A DNA stretch of 64,000 bases, taken from Perilla frutescens. Taxonomy: Eukaryota > Streptophyta > Magnoliopsida > Lamiales > Lamiaceae. The notes under the pieces were generated by a model, which worked only from the letters and a program-made list of their open reading frames with translations, was not told the origin of the DNA and made no database searches. Positions 48,392 to 60,484 of this stretch are shown here, one piece after another. The stretch's first letter is position 1. Each line of letters begins with the position of its first letter. The stretch is from contig BRKX01000014.1 in assembly GCA_026008535.1 (NCBI GenBank), forward strand, positions 6,385,001-6,449,000, given 5' to 3'. Both the position numbers and the translations under genes were made by a program.

Positions 48392-49006
48392 CTACAATCG
48401 ACGAGACAGAATTTCTTGCTGGCGCATATCAGCTCGAAATCGAGCTATAAACTCCTCAGCCCTTTCATCAATTCCATGCATTTGTGGTGAAGCAACAGCC
48501 ATCGACTCCCATGCATCATCTGCATTAACCATACTGTATTCATCATCGATCACGCCCCTTTCTTCCTTGCAGGATTCCGGCCAGCTTTTCCTGTCATTGC
48601 TGGAAGCCGGCCGGCTACTTTCACGATCAAGAATCTCACTCTTCTTCAAGCTTTCCTTGCTGGGTTGTCCAGGTGAAACCACATGCTCTCTCACTACAGA
48701 AACTGGCTCTACGAAGAGCTGGTCGATGAACACAGGAGGCGGCCGCCTCTGGACGCAGCAGTGATGGTTCTTGTGGTGGATGATGGTGTGGAGATTAGGC
48801 TGCTTTTTGAATTTCTTGGGTTGAATTGAAAGGGATGGCCATGAAACTTTCTTGGAAGTTTTGTAGGATCTGTGTTTCAGTTTCTTGTTTGCCTTTGATG
48901 ATGATGATGATGATGATGATCTGATGAGTTTGAGGGGCAGCTTGTTTCTCAACAGTTTCCACACCTTTCTGTGAGACAACAGCCTCTTCAAATTCAGACA
49001 AGACAT
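48392..49006 (-). CDS. DUF761 domain protein, intronless
   Basis: A 204-aa plant-specific protein. The C-terminal DUF761 signature GIDERAEEFIARFRADMRQQ occupies residues 178-197. The N-terminus is basic and Leu/Arg-rich, followed by a serine run encoded by GAT repeats on the plus strand and a His-rich stretch. No signal peptide or convincing membrane span. The function of DUF761 proteins is poorly known; some affect growth and stress responses. The start at 49006 is preferred because it follows a TATA box by about 90 bp; the alternative frame starting at 49031 lacks the domain. Converges with SLU7. Confidence 0.88.
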   Translation of the reverse strand: MSCLNLKRLLSHRKVWKLLRNKLPLKLIRSSSSSSSSKANKKLKHRSYKTSKKVSWPSLSIQPKKFKKQPNLHTIIHHKNHHCCVQRRPPPVFIDQLFVEPVSVVREHVVSPGQPSKESLKKSEILDRESSRPASSNDRKSWPESCKEERGVIDDEYSMVNADDAWESMAVASPQMHGIDERAEEFIARFRADMRQQEILSRRL

Positions 49007-49094
49007 TACAGAGTTTGGACAGTTTTTTCAAGAAAAGAAGAAACGAAGCTGATAGAGGGTGCAGTTGGGCATATCATAGCTGGAGGAGAAGTTA

Positions 49095-49102
49095 TATTTA
49101 TA
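49095..49102 (-). promoter_or_regulatory. TATA box of the DUF761 gene
   Basis: The minus strand reads CTATAAATATAAC about 90 bp upstream of the ATG, with a GA/CT-rich stretch just before it. Confidence 0.6.
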
Positions 49103-49106
49103 GAGA

Positions 49107-50124
49107 GAGAGAAGAGAGAGAATCTCTGAGGACACGGTTTGTTAAAAAGAAATGGTTAAATATAGTTAGCATAACTACGGACTTAATTCTTACGCTAATA
49201 AGTTGTTTCGTCATAAATGGCTAAAAGATCCGGGTATTAAAGCTTGGTAGCAAATATTAACAAGTTAGTTAGGAATTTAATTAGTGAAGAAAATAGAATA
49301 TTCGAGGGGAAAATTCTTTTGAGAATTGAGGCCTTATCCTATAAGCAAAAATGTTTCTGGAAATTGGAATAAAAAAGAAAAAAAGAAAAAAAAAAGAAAG
49401 CCATTCTCATTTATACATTTCTTGTTTGATTGTGGAAATGGAGGCAACTTTTTTGCAAGTTGAATATGATTCTTTACTTAGCTTACAACTTACGTTCGTT
49501 CACTCCGTGGCCACTAGTCAATATACTCGGCAGCATACAAGAGATGATAACGCGATGTGATGCTTGAACACGAAATTTCATTTGTTTATTTTTAGAAAAT
49601 TAAAGCTTTATATATATATAAAAGGAACTTAGATTCATTAACCCACCTCAAGTTCATTTTGTTGATTTTATTGGAATCTCCTAGATTATTTTCTCATGTA
49701 ATATGTAACATGGGTCTTAATTTGAAGGAATTGGGCTACTAAGACTAGAAATATCGGCGTCTAAAATGGGGGTGGTCGAACCCCACGTAAAATAAAATGT
49801 GAAATAAAAAAAAGTGTGGTCGACCTGACCACCACCTCAAGTGAGACGAGCGTTCTCTCTCTCCTCTCTCTCTCTCTATCCTTTTTCTCTCTTCCTATAG
49901 GATGGAGACACTTGTCTCCATTCTATTGGATATGTAAATTTTATTTGGATAAATAAATATAATGCATATATCTTTTATATAATACATTAAAAAAAAGTTC
50001 CAAATTTCGTATTTTTTTCATTCTTTGTAAATAGAGACCAATTTTACTATATTTTCACACACCTCACAAATTTCTCAATATCTCAATTTATAAAATTTAA
50101 CATTTTTTTTTTCTGTATCTCGCT
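49107..50124. other. Upstream region of DUF761 and edge of a Harbinger-like element
   Basis: No gene. A segment near 49757-49850 with repeated GGTGGTCGAAC-type words may be the 5' end of the element whose coding remnants follow. CT-rich repeats lie at 49854-49878. Confidence 0.45.
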
Positions 50125-50734
50125 ATGAATCGAGAGAATAATATTTTCTACGATCCTCAGTATAAAAATCACTCTTAAGATTATTTTTACAATCAACCTC
50201 AAGAATCTTCCAAACTCAGATGAATTCTCAGAATTCGGTAATATGAATTCTCAGTTTTCACATAATCCTACTGATTTTCCTAATCCTGAATACTAAACCT
50301 CTCAAAACATCTCTGAAGATGCCCCAAAATGTGCAACAAACATACACAAACCCTTCAAACTTGACAGATCAAGAAGATATAACACTTATGTGTGCTTGGT
50401 GTTTCATCAGTAGTCATCCTATTGTTGGCAAGAACCAAAATAGTGTCTCATTTTGGTCAAAAGTTTTAAACATAATATGATAGTGGAGGATGAAAGGAGC
50501 ACTTACCTAAACTATCATGATCCGACGAAATTTATAAAAGATTGAGTTAGACAAAATAATCAACGAAGTGAAGAACAAGAAGAAGAAAACGATCTCGTTT
50601 ACTCTACGGAGAGGATTGCAAACTTGTCGAGCTATATGAAAACTAGAATACAACTTCGCAATCGAGAAGCTCACGACATTCTTCGTGACGACTTGATCGA
50701 GCATATATGGCAAAGATTCGGTGATCGTAACTAA
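50125..50734 (+). pseudogene. PIF/Harbinger remnant: SANT-like ORF1 fused to transposase 3' end
   Basis: The first part (from the ATG at 50125, with frameshifts and stops) contains LTDQEDITLMCAWCFIS and VGKNQNSVSFWSKV, the Myb/SANT-like protein encoded by plant Harbinger elements. It switches directly at 50477 to MIVEDERSTYLNYHDPT and then STERIANLSSYMKTR and HDILRDDLIEHIWQRFG, the C-terminus of the Harbinger transposase, ending TAA at 50732. An in-frame TGA lies at 50543. Everything between the two is missing, including the catalytic core, so this is an internal-deletion derivative. Confidence 0.8.
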
Positions 50735-51215
50735 ATTTATATTTTTTTCATCTATTTTAATTGTCATTTATTTATTTTCAATCCATATTGAGTTTATTGT
50801 TATTTATGTTCTTAGTTTGTTTATTTTGTATTTTATCATATTGTCTATTTTATATAAGTTTGTTATTTTGTGCTGTTACAATTTTCAGTAATAATAATAG
50901 TTTATTTTAATTTTAATTAATTATATTATATTTATTAACAAAAGAAAAAGAAAAATAATAAAAAATGTTGTGGTTGAGTGTTTAGGGTGGTTGTTGATAA
51001 ACTATCAAATTACATGTGATTGAGTTGGGTAGAATATTGATGATATGGAAGAAAGAGAAATTAATGATAGCTGAATTGTAATATTATCATGTGAAGGCTA
51101 TCAAAAGTATAATTCTAAACACGGCTCCAATTCATTCCTTGTAGCCCCAAAAAATAATTTAAATATAAGAAACTTCCTCCATTTCTATTCCATTTTAACA
51201 CAAGTCTAAATGTAA
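50735..51215. other. Tail of the Harbinger-like element and spacer
   Basis: AT-rich. Around 50965-51130 a GGTTGAGTGTTTAGGGTGG phrase and a closing CTAAACACGGCTCC suggest the 3' end of the element, but matching TIRs with a TWA duplication could not be fixed by eye. Confidence 0.4.
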
Positions 51216-51217
51216 TA

Positions 51218-51476
51218 CTCCCTTCATTTCGTTTTGTTTGTTATTTTAGATTTTTTCTTTTGTGTCAAAATGTTTGTTGTTTTATATATTTTGATACTCT
51301 ATCTCTCAAATTTAACCTTCCAAATATGTGGAGAGAAAAAAAATTCAACTTTTTAGGAAAATTTAAGTGAATAGGATTTTATATAATATAAAAGGAAGGG
51401 ATATATTAGTCCAAAAAATTAATTGTTAATTCTAGATTAAAATTCTAAAACAACAAACAAAACGAAACGGGGGGAA
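51218..51476. mobile_element. Stowaway-like MITE (copy 2)
   Basis: Left CTCCCTTCATTTCGTTTTGT pairs with the right end (AACAAAACGAAACGGGGGGA) over about 25 bp, with TA on both flanks (51216-51217 and 51477-51478). The interior, such as TGTGTCAAAATGTTTGTT, matches copy 1 in the same orientation. Confidence 0.92.
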
Positions 51477-51659
51477 TATAATAGAGAGGAATTGAAAAAT
51501 ATGTACATAGATTAACTTGAAGTAGAGAGGAGGGTTACTCATAAGTGGAATTTTTGCACCATTTATTGAGTTTATATGATGTCTTTTGATGAGTTAAATG
51601 TGTGGTTTCACCCCTTTTGCTTATTAATATTCCAATTTGGAAGTTTTTTTTTGTTTGAG

Positions 51660-52800
51660 TTTTACAGGAAAATGTGGATTAATGAATGCAAATTTGAGAG
51701 AATCAAGACTATAGGATAATATGAAATCAAATAAGGAGCGCGCTGCAAGTTGAATCGGGTCAATCGGTCAAGAAATGAGTGAAAATGAAGCAAAACCGTG
51801 GAAGCTGCCAGAGATGCGTAAAAAGTGCGACTCCTAAATGCGACCTCCTCAAGTCGCGTTTTGGGCCTCTTCCAGGTGCGACCTGGAAACACGACCTCCT
51901 TGGGTCGCATTTGGGCCTCTTCTAGGTTCCGGAAACGCCATTTCCTACGGGTCACGCCCCAAAGAATCGAAAAAAGCAACCCATTTCTCGCGTTGCAGAG
52001 CCTTCTGAACCTCGATTTTCTTCATCCAAAATATGACCCCGAAGCACGACCTCCTCCAGCTGGTTGCACCCCGTGCATTGATTTTCTGATTTTTGGTCAT
52101 TTTCCTCCCATTTTTTTTCTTTTAATCATTTTATTCATCTACTATTTAAACACACCGCATTTCAAAATTAGGGCAAGTTTCCACACATTAGCCACTTTTA
52201 GAAGAACCCAATTCCACCCAACACAAAATCCTCTCCTCTCACACCTTCAAACCTTAGCCACATCAATCCATACCCTAGCTAGGATTTCCACCTAACTAGG
52301 GTGAATAAAGAGCAATGACTTGAAGATGGAGCAAAGAGGAGAATAGTGGAAGCAAGGGTGGAGTCGAGGCTCAACTTTCAGGTTGTACATAGTTTCTATT
52401 CTTGTTTTTATTTTGATTTTGATTTTCTGTGAGATGATTCAGTCTTTGCATTTGTATGATATTAGGCTAAATTATTTTGTACTGTTGGATTGAGATTATT
52501 TAAGTATTTATGCATTTCTTTTTCTATTGATTGTTTATAGCTCTATTTCATTTCTTGTGCTTCTGCTATTTATGTGTGTTGGTTAATTGATCACTAATTA
52601 ACACAATTTTATATATTAATTTATAATTCGAACGATGAGTCTCAATAGACGAAACCTAGACATGAGATACATATGTCGATAAATTCGAGAGAATTGCCAC
52701 TTAGTGTGAGAGCTAGGAATTTTAGAAGCTTTTGGTAAATACATGTGTAGGATTCGATTGGAGACGGTGAACCTAGCATGTATCCTACAACTTGAGTGTC

Positions 52801-52849
<49 letters not shown>

Positions 52850-53200
52850 GGATGCATTAAAGATTACCCTAGTAAAATTTAACACCACAAATAGACATTC
52901 AATTCGATCATTGGTGCTAGTACCTGAAGAAATCAACCCCTAGTTTTAATCTACCTTCATGTTTTCTTCTTCATTTATTTATTTCTTTCCTTAGTTTAGA
53001 TTAATTAGTTTCTCTTTTTATTCACTGTCTAGATAACAATTGAGATTTGATGTTGTAGTAGGCACAATTAATTCTAGTTAGTCTCTGTGGATATGACACT
53101 TGTTCATCACTATGTACATAGCCCTGTCCTCTTGCGGATTGTGCTAAATTTTGGCCGATTAGTTACACGAAACTACATGACAACAGTTTGAAGAACAATA
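51660..53200 (+). mobile_element. Probable non-coding remnant of an LTR retrotransposon
   Basis: The long stretch without coding domains has GC-richer parts with repeated TGCGACCTCCT/GTCGC words (51820-51920). It is followed by leader-like text and, near 53070-53190, a TCTCTGTGGATATGACACTTG phrase similar to ones I recall near the LTR end of plant Ty3/gypsy elements. No gag or pol frame is visible and LTR ends are not defined. A gene-free repeat of another type is possible. Confidence 0.4.
52801..52845 (+). repeat. (GA)n microsatellite
   Basis: About 22 GA units with one TA interruption near its start. Confidence 0.95.
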
Positions 53201-56200
53201 ACAGCAAAATGATCAATTTTGAATTTTCCTCCCTTTTTTATGTTTCAAGATTCGTTCTTAAACCCTATCCATGAAGTGCTTGAAATTTAGAACAAATCAC
53301 GATTAAAGAACTAATAGATACTATAAGTGCTTCTGATAAGATTCCATCTTATTCCATCTCAAATTATTTGAATTATACTTCCTCGAAAAATTATGTTTTC
53401 AATTTTTATTTATTTTTGACAACTTCTCTAGCCACGCCGAGCAATAATTTATAATGTGAAACTAAAATTTGTATTTGTCTTGCTCCATATATAGTATTCT
53501 ATCTATGCATCAATCAATCAATACGAGCAATATCAATTTTTGAGTTTTCAATGCTTGATTTTCTCTTTGGTAATTCTAGCTAGAAAGTAATTTGAGGTTG
53601 CCAAGATCCAAATTGAAAATGTATCCATACATGTCGAATTTCTACACTATATAGTTTTTAATGACTAGCAGAAAAGCACGCAATTCAACTAATTTATTTA
53701 AATTAATTATTGAATTTTGCATAATTTTACTATATTATATTTGAGTAGTCAATTTAAAAATATATTTCATTATATATATATATATATATATCAATTTATA
53801 AATTTAATAATATATGAAATTTCTAGATTAATCAATAATTAAAAAAATAATATATACATAAAATTAAATTAAATTGTAACTATTCAAACACGAACTCAGA
53901 ATTTATAGTCTTTTAATTTATTTATATTTATATTGTTTTAATACACACACACACACACATAGATACGTATATGTATATATACATATGGTTAGGTTATGGT
54001 GAGAAATGAGAATAAATCTGATTCATTTATTTTTCTTGATCAATGGTTGATATTTAATTATGTGCAAGTAAGCGTGATGAATGTAGATTAATTCATATAG
54101 GTGTGTTGTATATTATAAAACTGCTATGAAATAAATGGAAAGAAATTATTAGCTACATGAAATATGGATACGTTATATCTTAGATTCCCTAAAGATTAAA
54201 AACGGTCAGAGGAGTTTGAGAAACTCAATCATGTTTATAATATTTGTATTTAAAAAATTACTAAATAATGGACTATCACAAAAAAATTAATTAATGAATG
54301 GACATTTAAGCAATAAAATAATAGCAATTAAACAGTAAAATGCAGTAAGATGAGAGAGAGATGGAGAGAGAGATGTATCCTTTCTCAAAATTCCTTTTTA
54401 TTTTTTTAAAAAAATTCTCAACCTTCTTAGATTGTTGACGTATATATGTATTAACACAATTCAAATCTTCTATTCAATAATTTTTATGTTGACTTTGCCA
54501 TCTAATAAAAATATAATTTTTTAATTAATATAAGTTCACAAAATCTTGCATCATACATTTTAGAAAAATTCAGTATAAAATTAATTAAACTTACTAAAAA
54601 ATTAATGAGTACCAAAATAGTATTATTATATATTTTTTTACTATCGTGACAAAACATCTTATCGCACATCAATTAACATAGTTTATCTCATAAGTAAATT
54701 ATGTTTTTAATCACTCGATGTTATCAATTTATTTACGTATATCACGATACACTGAATTGAACTGTTTTAATTATTACACATGTCACAAAATATTAACTAT
54801 TTTTTTGTGTGTATTTTATCCAAACATATATTTAATACTATATTTTTTATTGTAATATAAATGACTACATTGAACAAATAAAAATAAAAATAACTTAACT
54901 AAATTAAAATGTCGTTGAATGTATAAATAATATCATGTGTTTAAAGATAAAATAAAACTTCATTATTATACCAACATGTGTTGCTCAATGATAAAGAAAT
55001 GTTAAAATCTCAAAGTTTGGTTAATAGCCTGTTGTTGTAAAATGCGTTCAAGGTTTCATTTTCAATATATTTTTAAAATGTTATACATTGTTTACGATTT
55101 TTTTACGAAAATATAATTTATTTTTCAGTTGTAATTTTTGATTCAATGATTAAGTACTAATTTAATTAGTAGTACAAATCTAAGGAAAAATTATTCAATT
55201 TCTCAATTTCAATTATTTCCTCAACTAACAGAGAGTGTCCGGTCTCATTCTTATGATTGATATGTTTTAAAATTGGTAATCACCATTTTCATGAAAAACT
55301 AACATAATCCATATTTCAAAAAATTATGTAATATTCATTCCCCCCCCCCCCCTATAAATTTAAATAACTATTCTTAATTAACTGAATATTCTAATATAAA
55401 ATATTTTATATATAATTATAAAACTAACCGATATTATATTCTAAATTTCTCAAATTATAAATTAATAAGGTAGAAAAAGGTAACATTTGAACCATAATTT
55501 AAAATTTATTTTTCCAATCAACCATTTATTATTGTAATGTTTTAAAAGTCATGTATAAATTATAAATTCGTATAAAGTTGGTGATTTTTTTTACAATTAA
55601 CCATATTTTTAAAACTTTGTCTAGCAACTTTCAAAATAGGGCCCCCAAAATTTTCTACATTAATCAATTCTTATATTTATCTTCATCATAGACCTTTTTT
55701 AAGTGTTTTTCATTCACTTTAATAGATATATATTCTAATAGTTCAACATATATTATCTGACATGTCTTCTTTGTGCAGTCAACATTATCCGAGCCCAACC
55801 ATAAATAAAGAAGTTGTAATTTAGTTTCAATAAATTTAATTAGAACTACTCTTAATCATATGAATGAGAGTGAACACATCAATTTCAATCAATAAATTAA
55901 AACTTAGCATTCTGGTTTGTATATATTATGGAACCATTTTTTTTCAATTTTCTTTCATATATCATATAACATGATTTAGAACACACACACACACACACAC
56001 ATATTGTAGTTACCACAACTAAATTACATATTTTCTATTAAGAACTATTTGAATAACTTATATTAAATGAATCAAATCATTGATTGAATGTTGATGTAAT
56101 TCTTGATTATGGGCAAATAATTTCTTAAGATCAATGAGCTAGATTAGTTTATAATCTTTTCATATATTCAAGTTTTTATTTTTCAATCTCCTTCATTGGG

Positions 56201-56209
56201 ATGTAATTT
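53201..56209. other. Long AT-rich gene-free stretch
   Basis: Nothing coding is seen. Holds TA (about 53769-53790) and CA (about 53944-53958, 55982-55999) microsatellites, a C run at 55341-55352, and a diverged half copy of the 24.6-kb MITE at about 55500-55605. A possible second Helitron-type end lies near 53665-53680. Confidence 0.5.
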
Positions 56210-56760
56210 GTTGGTCCCGTATGAGTCAAATGGGATTTATAAGGAGGGTTGAATAAACTCTTTTCAAAATTCAGTTTAAAGTGCGGAAATGTAAGACTTT
56301 GACTTGTTAGTTGATTTGTACTAATTATCGTAGAGATAGTCTAGAATAATAATTTCAGAGGATGAAACATCTAATGAACAAGATAAAATAGCGGTAATTA
56401 GCCATTAGTGAATATGACTCTGGACATCTGATTTCAATGAACATGTTACAGTTCAGATATGTCAATCAAAATAAAGCAATGTACAACACATAAGATTTAT
56501 AAAGGTTTGAAGCTAAAACTTTTATGTCTTCTCTACCTTTGTATAGATCAGTTGTGCTATAGACAATTGATGACGTGACATCTTTATTGATTATCAACTT
56601 GTCACTGTGATAATTGTGTATTTGTTCAGTCGAGTTTGTCACCAGTTGTGCTATAGACAACTGATGACGTGACATCTTTATTGATTATCAACTCGTCTCT
56701 GTGATAATTGTGTATTTGTTCAGTCAAGTTTGTCACGACTGATTATTTTAAGTTATTTAA
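56210..56760. repeat. Degraded retrotransposon-like segment
   Basis: Phrases such as AGGGTTGAATAAACTCTTTT, AAAGTGCGGAAATG and ACATAAGATTTATAAAGG resemble decayed untranslated parts of plant LTR retrotransposons. No protein motif remains. The class is uncertain. Confidence 0.35.
56549..56736. repeat. 94-bp tandem duplication
   Basis: AGTTGTGCTATAGACAA begins at 56550 and again at 56644; the two copies differ at only a few positions. Each contains TGATGACGTGACATC, which includes a TGACGTG bZIP-type core. Confidence 0.95.
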
Positions 56761-57595
56761 CATTTCATCAAAACATTTGACCGATTTTTTCCAACATAAT
56801 CTATATAAACTATGTAATAGTATAATTCTATTATATTTAAATTTTAACATGTAATATATTATATGTGGAGAATTAATTATATAATATATTATATTAATGT
56901 ACGTTATGTTTTTTTTTCTTGTTTGCTATGGTTGATATGATGAAGAAATAATTGGTGGAGAATTAATTAATGTGGACGAAGAATTGTAATAGTACAATAT
57001 TATTTCAATAGATATAATATATTACACGTGATAATGATTAATTATATAATGATTGGTGGAGAAGAAATTCTTGATTTTTGATAAAGAACTTCTTAAGTAT
57101 CATCAGGTTAGTTTATAATATTTTTATAAATTCAAGCATTTATTTTTCAATCTCTTCATTCGAACGTAATTTATATAGACCATATGATTGATAGAGAATT
57201 AATTAATGTAGTTGAATGAAAAATTATAATAATACAATTCTATTAATTAATATTTAAATTATAAAATTAAATATAATATATTATATGTGTTGAATTAATT
57301 ATATACTATATTATATTGTTTTGGGATTATATTTTTTAATTTTTTTTCTTATTTGTTATGGTTGATATGATAAATAAATAATTGGTGAAAAATTAATATG
57401 ATGTGGATGAAGAATTGGAATAGTACAATACTATTGAAATAAATATAATAAATTATATGTGAATAATTAATTATATAATATAATATATTACTATTTTACT
57501 CTTAAATTAAATGCATATTATGGATATAATAGACAAATCATATTTTGTTTATTTTTTTATATTTAATTGATGAAACGGAAAGCTAATGGTGTTTT

Positions 57596-57811
57596 TTTTT
57601 TTGTCGAAGGTAACCCGCAGCCGCTACCGAGGTGCGCACTGGGTAAACCCCGCTCCTGTGTAATAGCCTGCAAACTACACAGGGGAGGTAAACCACACTT
57701 GGCAAGCCAAGTGTGACAGGCTCACACCTAGTGGTGTTGGTGGAATTCGAACTTGAGACCTTTGGCCTCAAGATATCACCACTCCACCACTAGGCCATCC
57801 CAAGGGGACAA
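57596..57811 (-). mobile_element. tRNA-derived SINE with 13-bp target duplication
   Basis: On the minus strand the element begins near 57811 and shows an A box (TGGCCTAGTGGTGG) and a B box (AGTTCGAATTCC), typical of tRNA-derived SINEs. It continues through a CACTTGGC hairpin-like segment, a GGTAGCGGCTGCGGGTTACC block and a terminal A tract. CTAATGGTGTTTT is duplicated on both sides (57583-57595 and 57812-57824). The 3' block resembles that of the plant Au SINE group, by recollection. The insertion looks comparatively young. Confidence 0.9.
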
Positions 57812-57824
57812 CTAATGGTGTTTT

Positions 57825-58459
57825 GTCTGACTTCTTAATGGAAAAAGAAGCTTCAACAAATTTGAAATATAATGTTCATAATTTCCGAAACAAAATAATT
57901 ATCTAAATAATTGATTACTTAGAAAACCTAAGCAAAGGATTTAGAACTGCAAATAGAAATTAAGGTTGTGTTTAGAATTACCTCTATGTTTAATCATGCA
58001 TGTTAATAATAATTGTCAATAAACCACTAGACTGATTTTACAAATCGACACGATTTTTAAAACATTTCAATATTAATACAATTACCTTTTGATTTGTATC
58101 AAATTTAACGTCCTCGATTGATGCTAAACATAAATTAGAATATATATTAATTCTCATATTAAAAAAAGACTTGGAAGAAAAAAAATGACAAGAAAACATA
58201 TGCTAGGAGTTTTACACATATACATGTTCATTCATATTTTGTATTCTTGTTTATATGGGGATATTAATGAATTACCTAAGATTAATCTAATTAAATTATA
58301 ATATAAAATTGAAAAAATTAATATAAAATAAGATCATAATAAATAAATAAATAATTATAAGATAAGCCACTTAAATTTATATTCCACCTCGGTGTCTTTC
58401 GGTTTTCAAAAACATTTGAAATTATGAATGATGAATTCTATTTGTTCCATGATTCAATA
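57825..58459. other. Distal promoter region of the 11S globulin
   Basis: AT-rich. Contains a decayed half copy of the 24.6-kb MITE family at about 58035-58125. Confidence 0.5.
57995..58002. promoter_or_regulatory. Distal RY element (CATGCATG)
   Basis: The palindromic RY repeat, the target of B3 seed regulators such as ABI3 and FUS3, lies about 770 bp upstream of the globulin start. The distance makes function uncertain. Confidence 0.35.
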
Positions 58460-58506
<47 letters not shown>

Positions 58507-58513
58507 GCACACA
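58460..58513 (+). repeat. (TC)n(AC)n compound microsatellite
   Basis: About 12 TC units followed by about 12 AC units with one GC interruption, some 200 bp upstream of the globulin TATA box. Confidence 0.96.
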
Positions 58514-58651
58514 AACTCTAACATCACAAATAAATAATCCATCCACATAAAAACGGAAAACCTCTGTTTTCACAATTCTAACATTCTCAGAGAAACAAAG
58601 CCAGGTGCTTCAACACAAAATCTTAGGTGTAAGCCACAAAACCCCACTACA

Positions 58652-58657
58652 CATGCA
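58652..58657 (+). promoter_or_regulatory. Proximal RY core (CATGCA)
   Basis: The CATGCA core lies about 50 bp upstream of the TATA box, the usual place for a legumin-box RY element directing seed expression. Confidence 0.6.
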
Positions 58658-58703
58658 CACTGCAAAATGGCAAACTCTCAACTCCCAAACATGATCGATT
58701 TCT

Positions 58704-58711
58704 CTATAAAT
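58704..58711 (+). promoter_or_regulatory. TATA box of the 11S globulin
   Basis: CTATAAAT lies 59-66 bp upstream of the ATG, a typical spacing for storage-protein genes with short leaders. Confidence 0.75.
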
Positions 58712-58769
58712 TCCTATAATTCCCTCACTCAATATATCTCCTCATAATTAATCTCAGTTGAATTCAGCC

Positions 58770-60484
58770 ATGGCTAAAACCTTCCTCTCCTCTCTCAGCC
58801 TCCTCCTCCTCCTCAGCTCCGCCTCCGCCTTCAGAGGTGGAGCCGACTGGCAGCAGCAGGGCCCCCGCCAGTGCGACATCACAAGGATCAACGCTCAGGA
58901 TCCTTCCTCCCGCCTCGAATCTGAAGGCGGAGTCTCCGAGTTCTGGGATCACAACTCCGACGACTTCCAGTGCGCCGGCGTTTCCTTGCACCGCCACACC
59001 ATCCGCACTCGCGGCCTCCTCCTCCCCGTCTACCACAATGCTCCCATGCTTGCCTACGTTCTTCAAGGTAACTTATACATATACAGTGTAACACGAGATG
59101 TAACATAATGTAGTAGTGAGAGAAACTTTTCTCACTCTACATTTTATTTGCATGCAGGCAGGGGTATATTTGGGGTTATGGTTTCAGGCTGCCCCGAAAC
59201 CTACGAGTCACCCCAACAATCCCCGGAGGGATTGAGGGGCGCCGAGAAATTTAGGGATCGTCACCAGAAAATCGAGCAGTTGAGAGAGGGCGACGTCGTG
59301 GCCATCAGAGCCGGAGATCCTCACTGGGCTTACAACAACGGCGACGAAGACCTCGTCGTTGTTGTCATGCAAGATAACTCCAACAACGCCAACCAACTCG
59401 ACCAAAACCCGAGGGTACGTCAGAGTCACACTCAAAGTCTCGAGTTCAAATCCCACTGCTCCACTGAATAAAAAAGAAAAAAGAGTTGTACTAATGAGTG
59501 TTTATTTCTGCAGTCATTCTTCCTCGCCGGAAACCCGGATATGGGGCAGCAGCAGCAACACCACCAACAGCAACGCTTCCGCGGCGATAGCCGCCGCGAA
59601 CAGCACGAATTCGGCAACATTTTCCACGGACTCGATGTGGAGACGTTGGCGGAGGTGTTCGACTGCGATCAAGAGACGGCGAGGAAGTTGAGGAGTGAGA
59701 ATGATGAGAGAGGATTGATCGTGATTGCAGAGAGAGGGCTGCAGGTGATCAAGCCGCCTTCTTACAGGGAGGATCAATACGGCCGCAGAGGAGAGAGAGA
59801 AGGCCACAACGGCCTTGAGGAGACCATTTGCAGCGCCAAGATGAGAGAGAATGTCAACAATCCGTCACGCGCCGACATCTACAACCCTAACGCCGGCCGG
59901 CTCTCCACCGTCAACAGCTTCACTCTTCCGATCCTCCGCTTCCTTCAGCTCAGCTTGGCTAAGGGAGTTCTTTACAAGGTAAGTACTGTTGTACATATTA
60001 TATTTTATTTCATCAAAATATGAAATATAACATATATATGAAATTGGATCAATGTTGATGATGAATTGATCAGAATGCAATGATGGCGCCACACTGGTTC
60101 GTGAACGCGCACAGCATAATGTACATCACCCGCGGTGAGAGCAACATTCAGATCGTGAACCAGAACGGGCAGGCAGTCTTCGACGGGCAGGTCCGGGAAG
60201 GGCAGGTGTTGGTGGTGCCACAAAACTTCGCCGTCGTGAAGGAGGCCGGTGAGCAGGGCTGCGAGTGGGTGGAGTTCCAGACCAACGCCAACGCGATGTT
60301 CAACACCCTCAGCGGCCGCACCTCCGCCCTCAGGGGGCTGCCCGTCGACGTCGTCGCCAACGCCTACCAAATATCGAGAGAGGAGGCGGAGAGAGTGAAG
60401 TTTTCGCGGCCGGAGACTTTGTTTTTCAGCCCCAGTAGGTCATCGGCGGCGAGGAGGCACGGCGGAAGAGTTGCTTCCGCTTGA
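58770..60484 (+). CDS. 11S globulin (legumin-type) seed storage protein, four exons
   Basis: Exons 58770-59067, 59158-59414, 59514-59978 and 60074-60484, all GT-AG and in phase, give a 476-aa preproprotein, the standard legumin exon plan. The start is the ATG at 58770; an in-frame TTG upstream is not a start. Residues 1-20 form a hydrophobic signal peptide. Two cupin domains follow. Cys35-Cys68 would form the intrachain bridge, and Cys111-Cys291 would link acidic and basic chains. The vacuolar processing site NGLEET cleaves after Asn284. A Gln-rich variable loop follows exon 3's start. It accumulates as hexamers in protein storage vacuoles. RY and TATA elements support seed expression. Intron 2 holds a small repeat-like GAGTTCAAATCCCAC stretch. 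Confidence 0.97.

Noticed and set aside
53665..53680. Second Helitron 3' end (CTAG followed by T on the minus strand)
   Set aside because: The hairpin is imperfect and no partner end is seen.
58758..58769. Upstream in-frame TTG start for the 11S globulin
   Set aside because: Plant start is ATG; the ATG at 58770 gives a proper signal peptide and leader.
59411..59513. SINE-like B box in globulin intron 2
   Set aside because: Only a GAGTTCAAATCCC word and a short A-rich tail are present; too little for a call.
59208..59807. Antisense frames over the globulin exons
   Set aside because: Shadows of a GC-rich storage protein gene.
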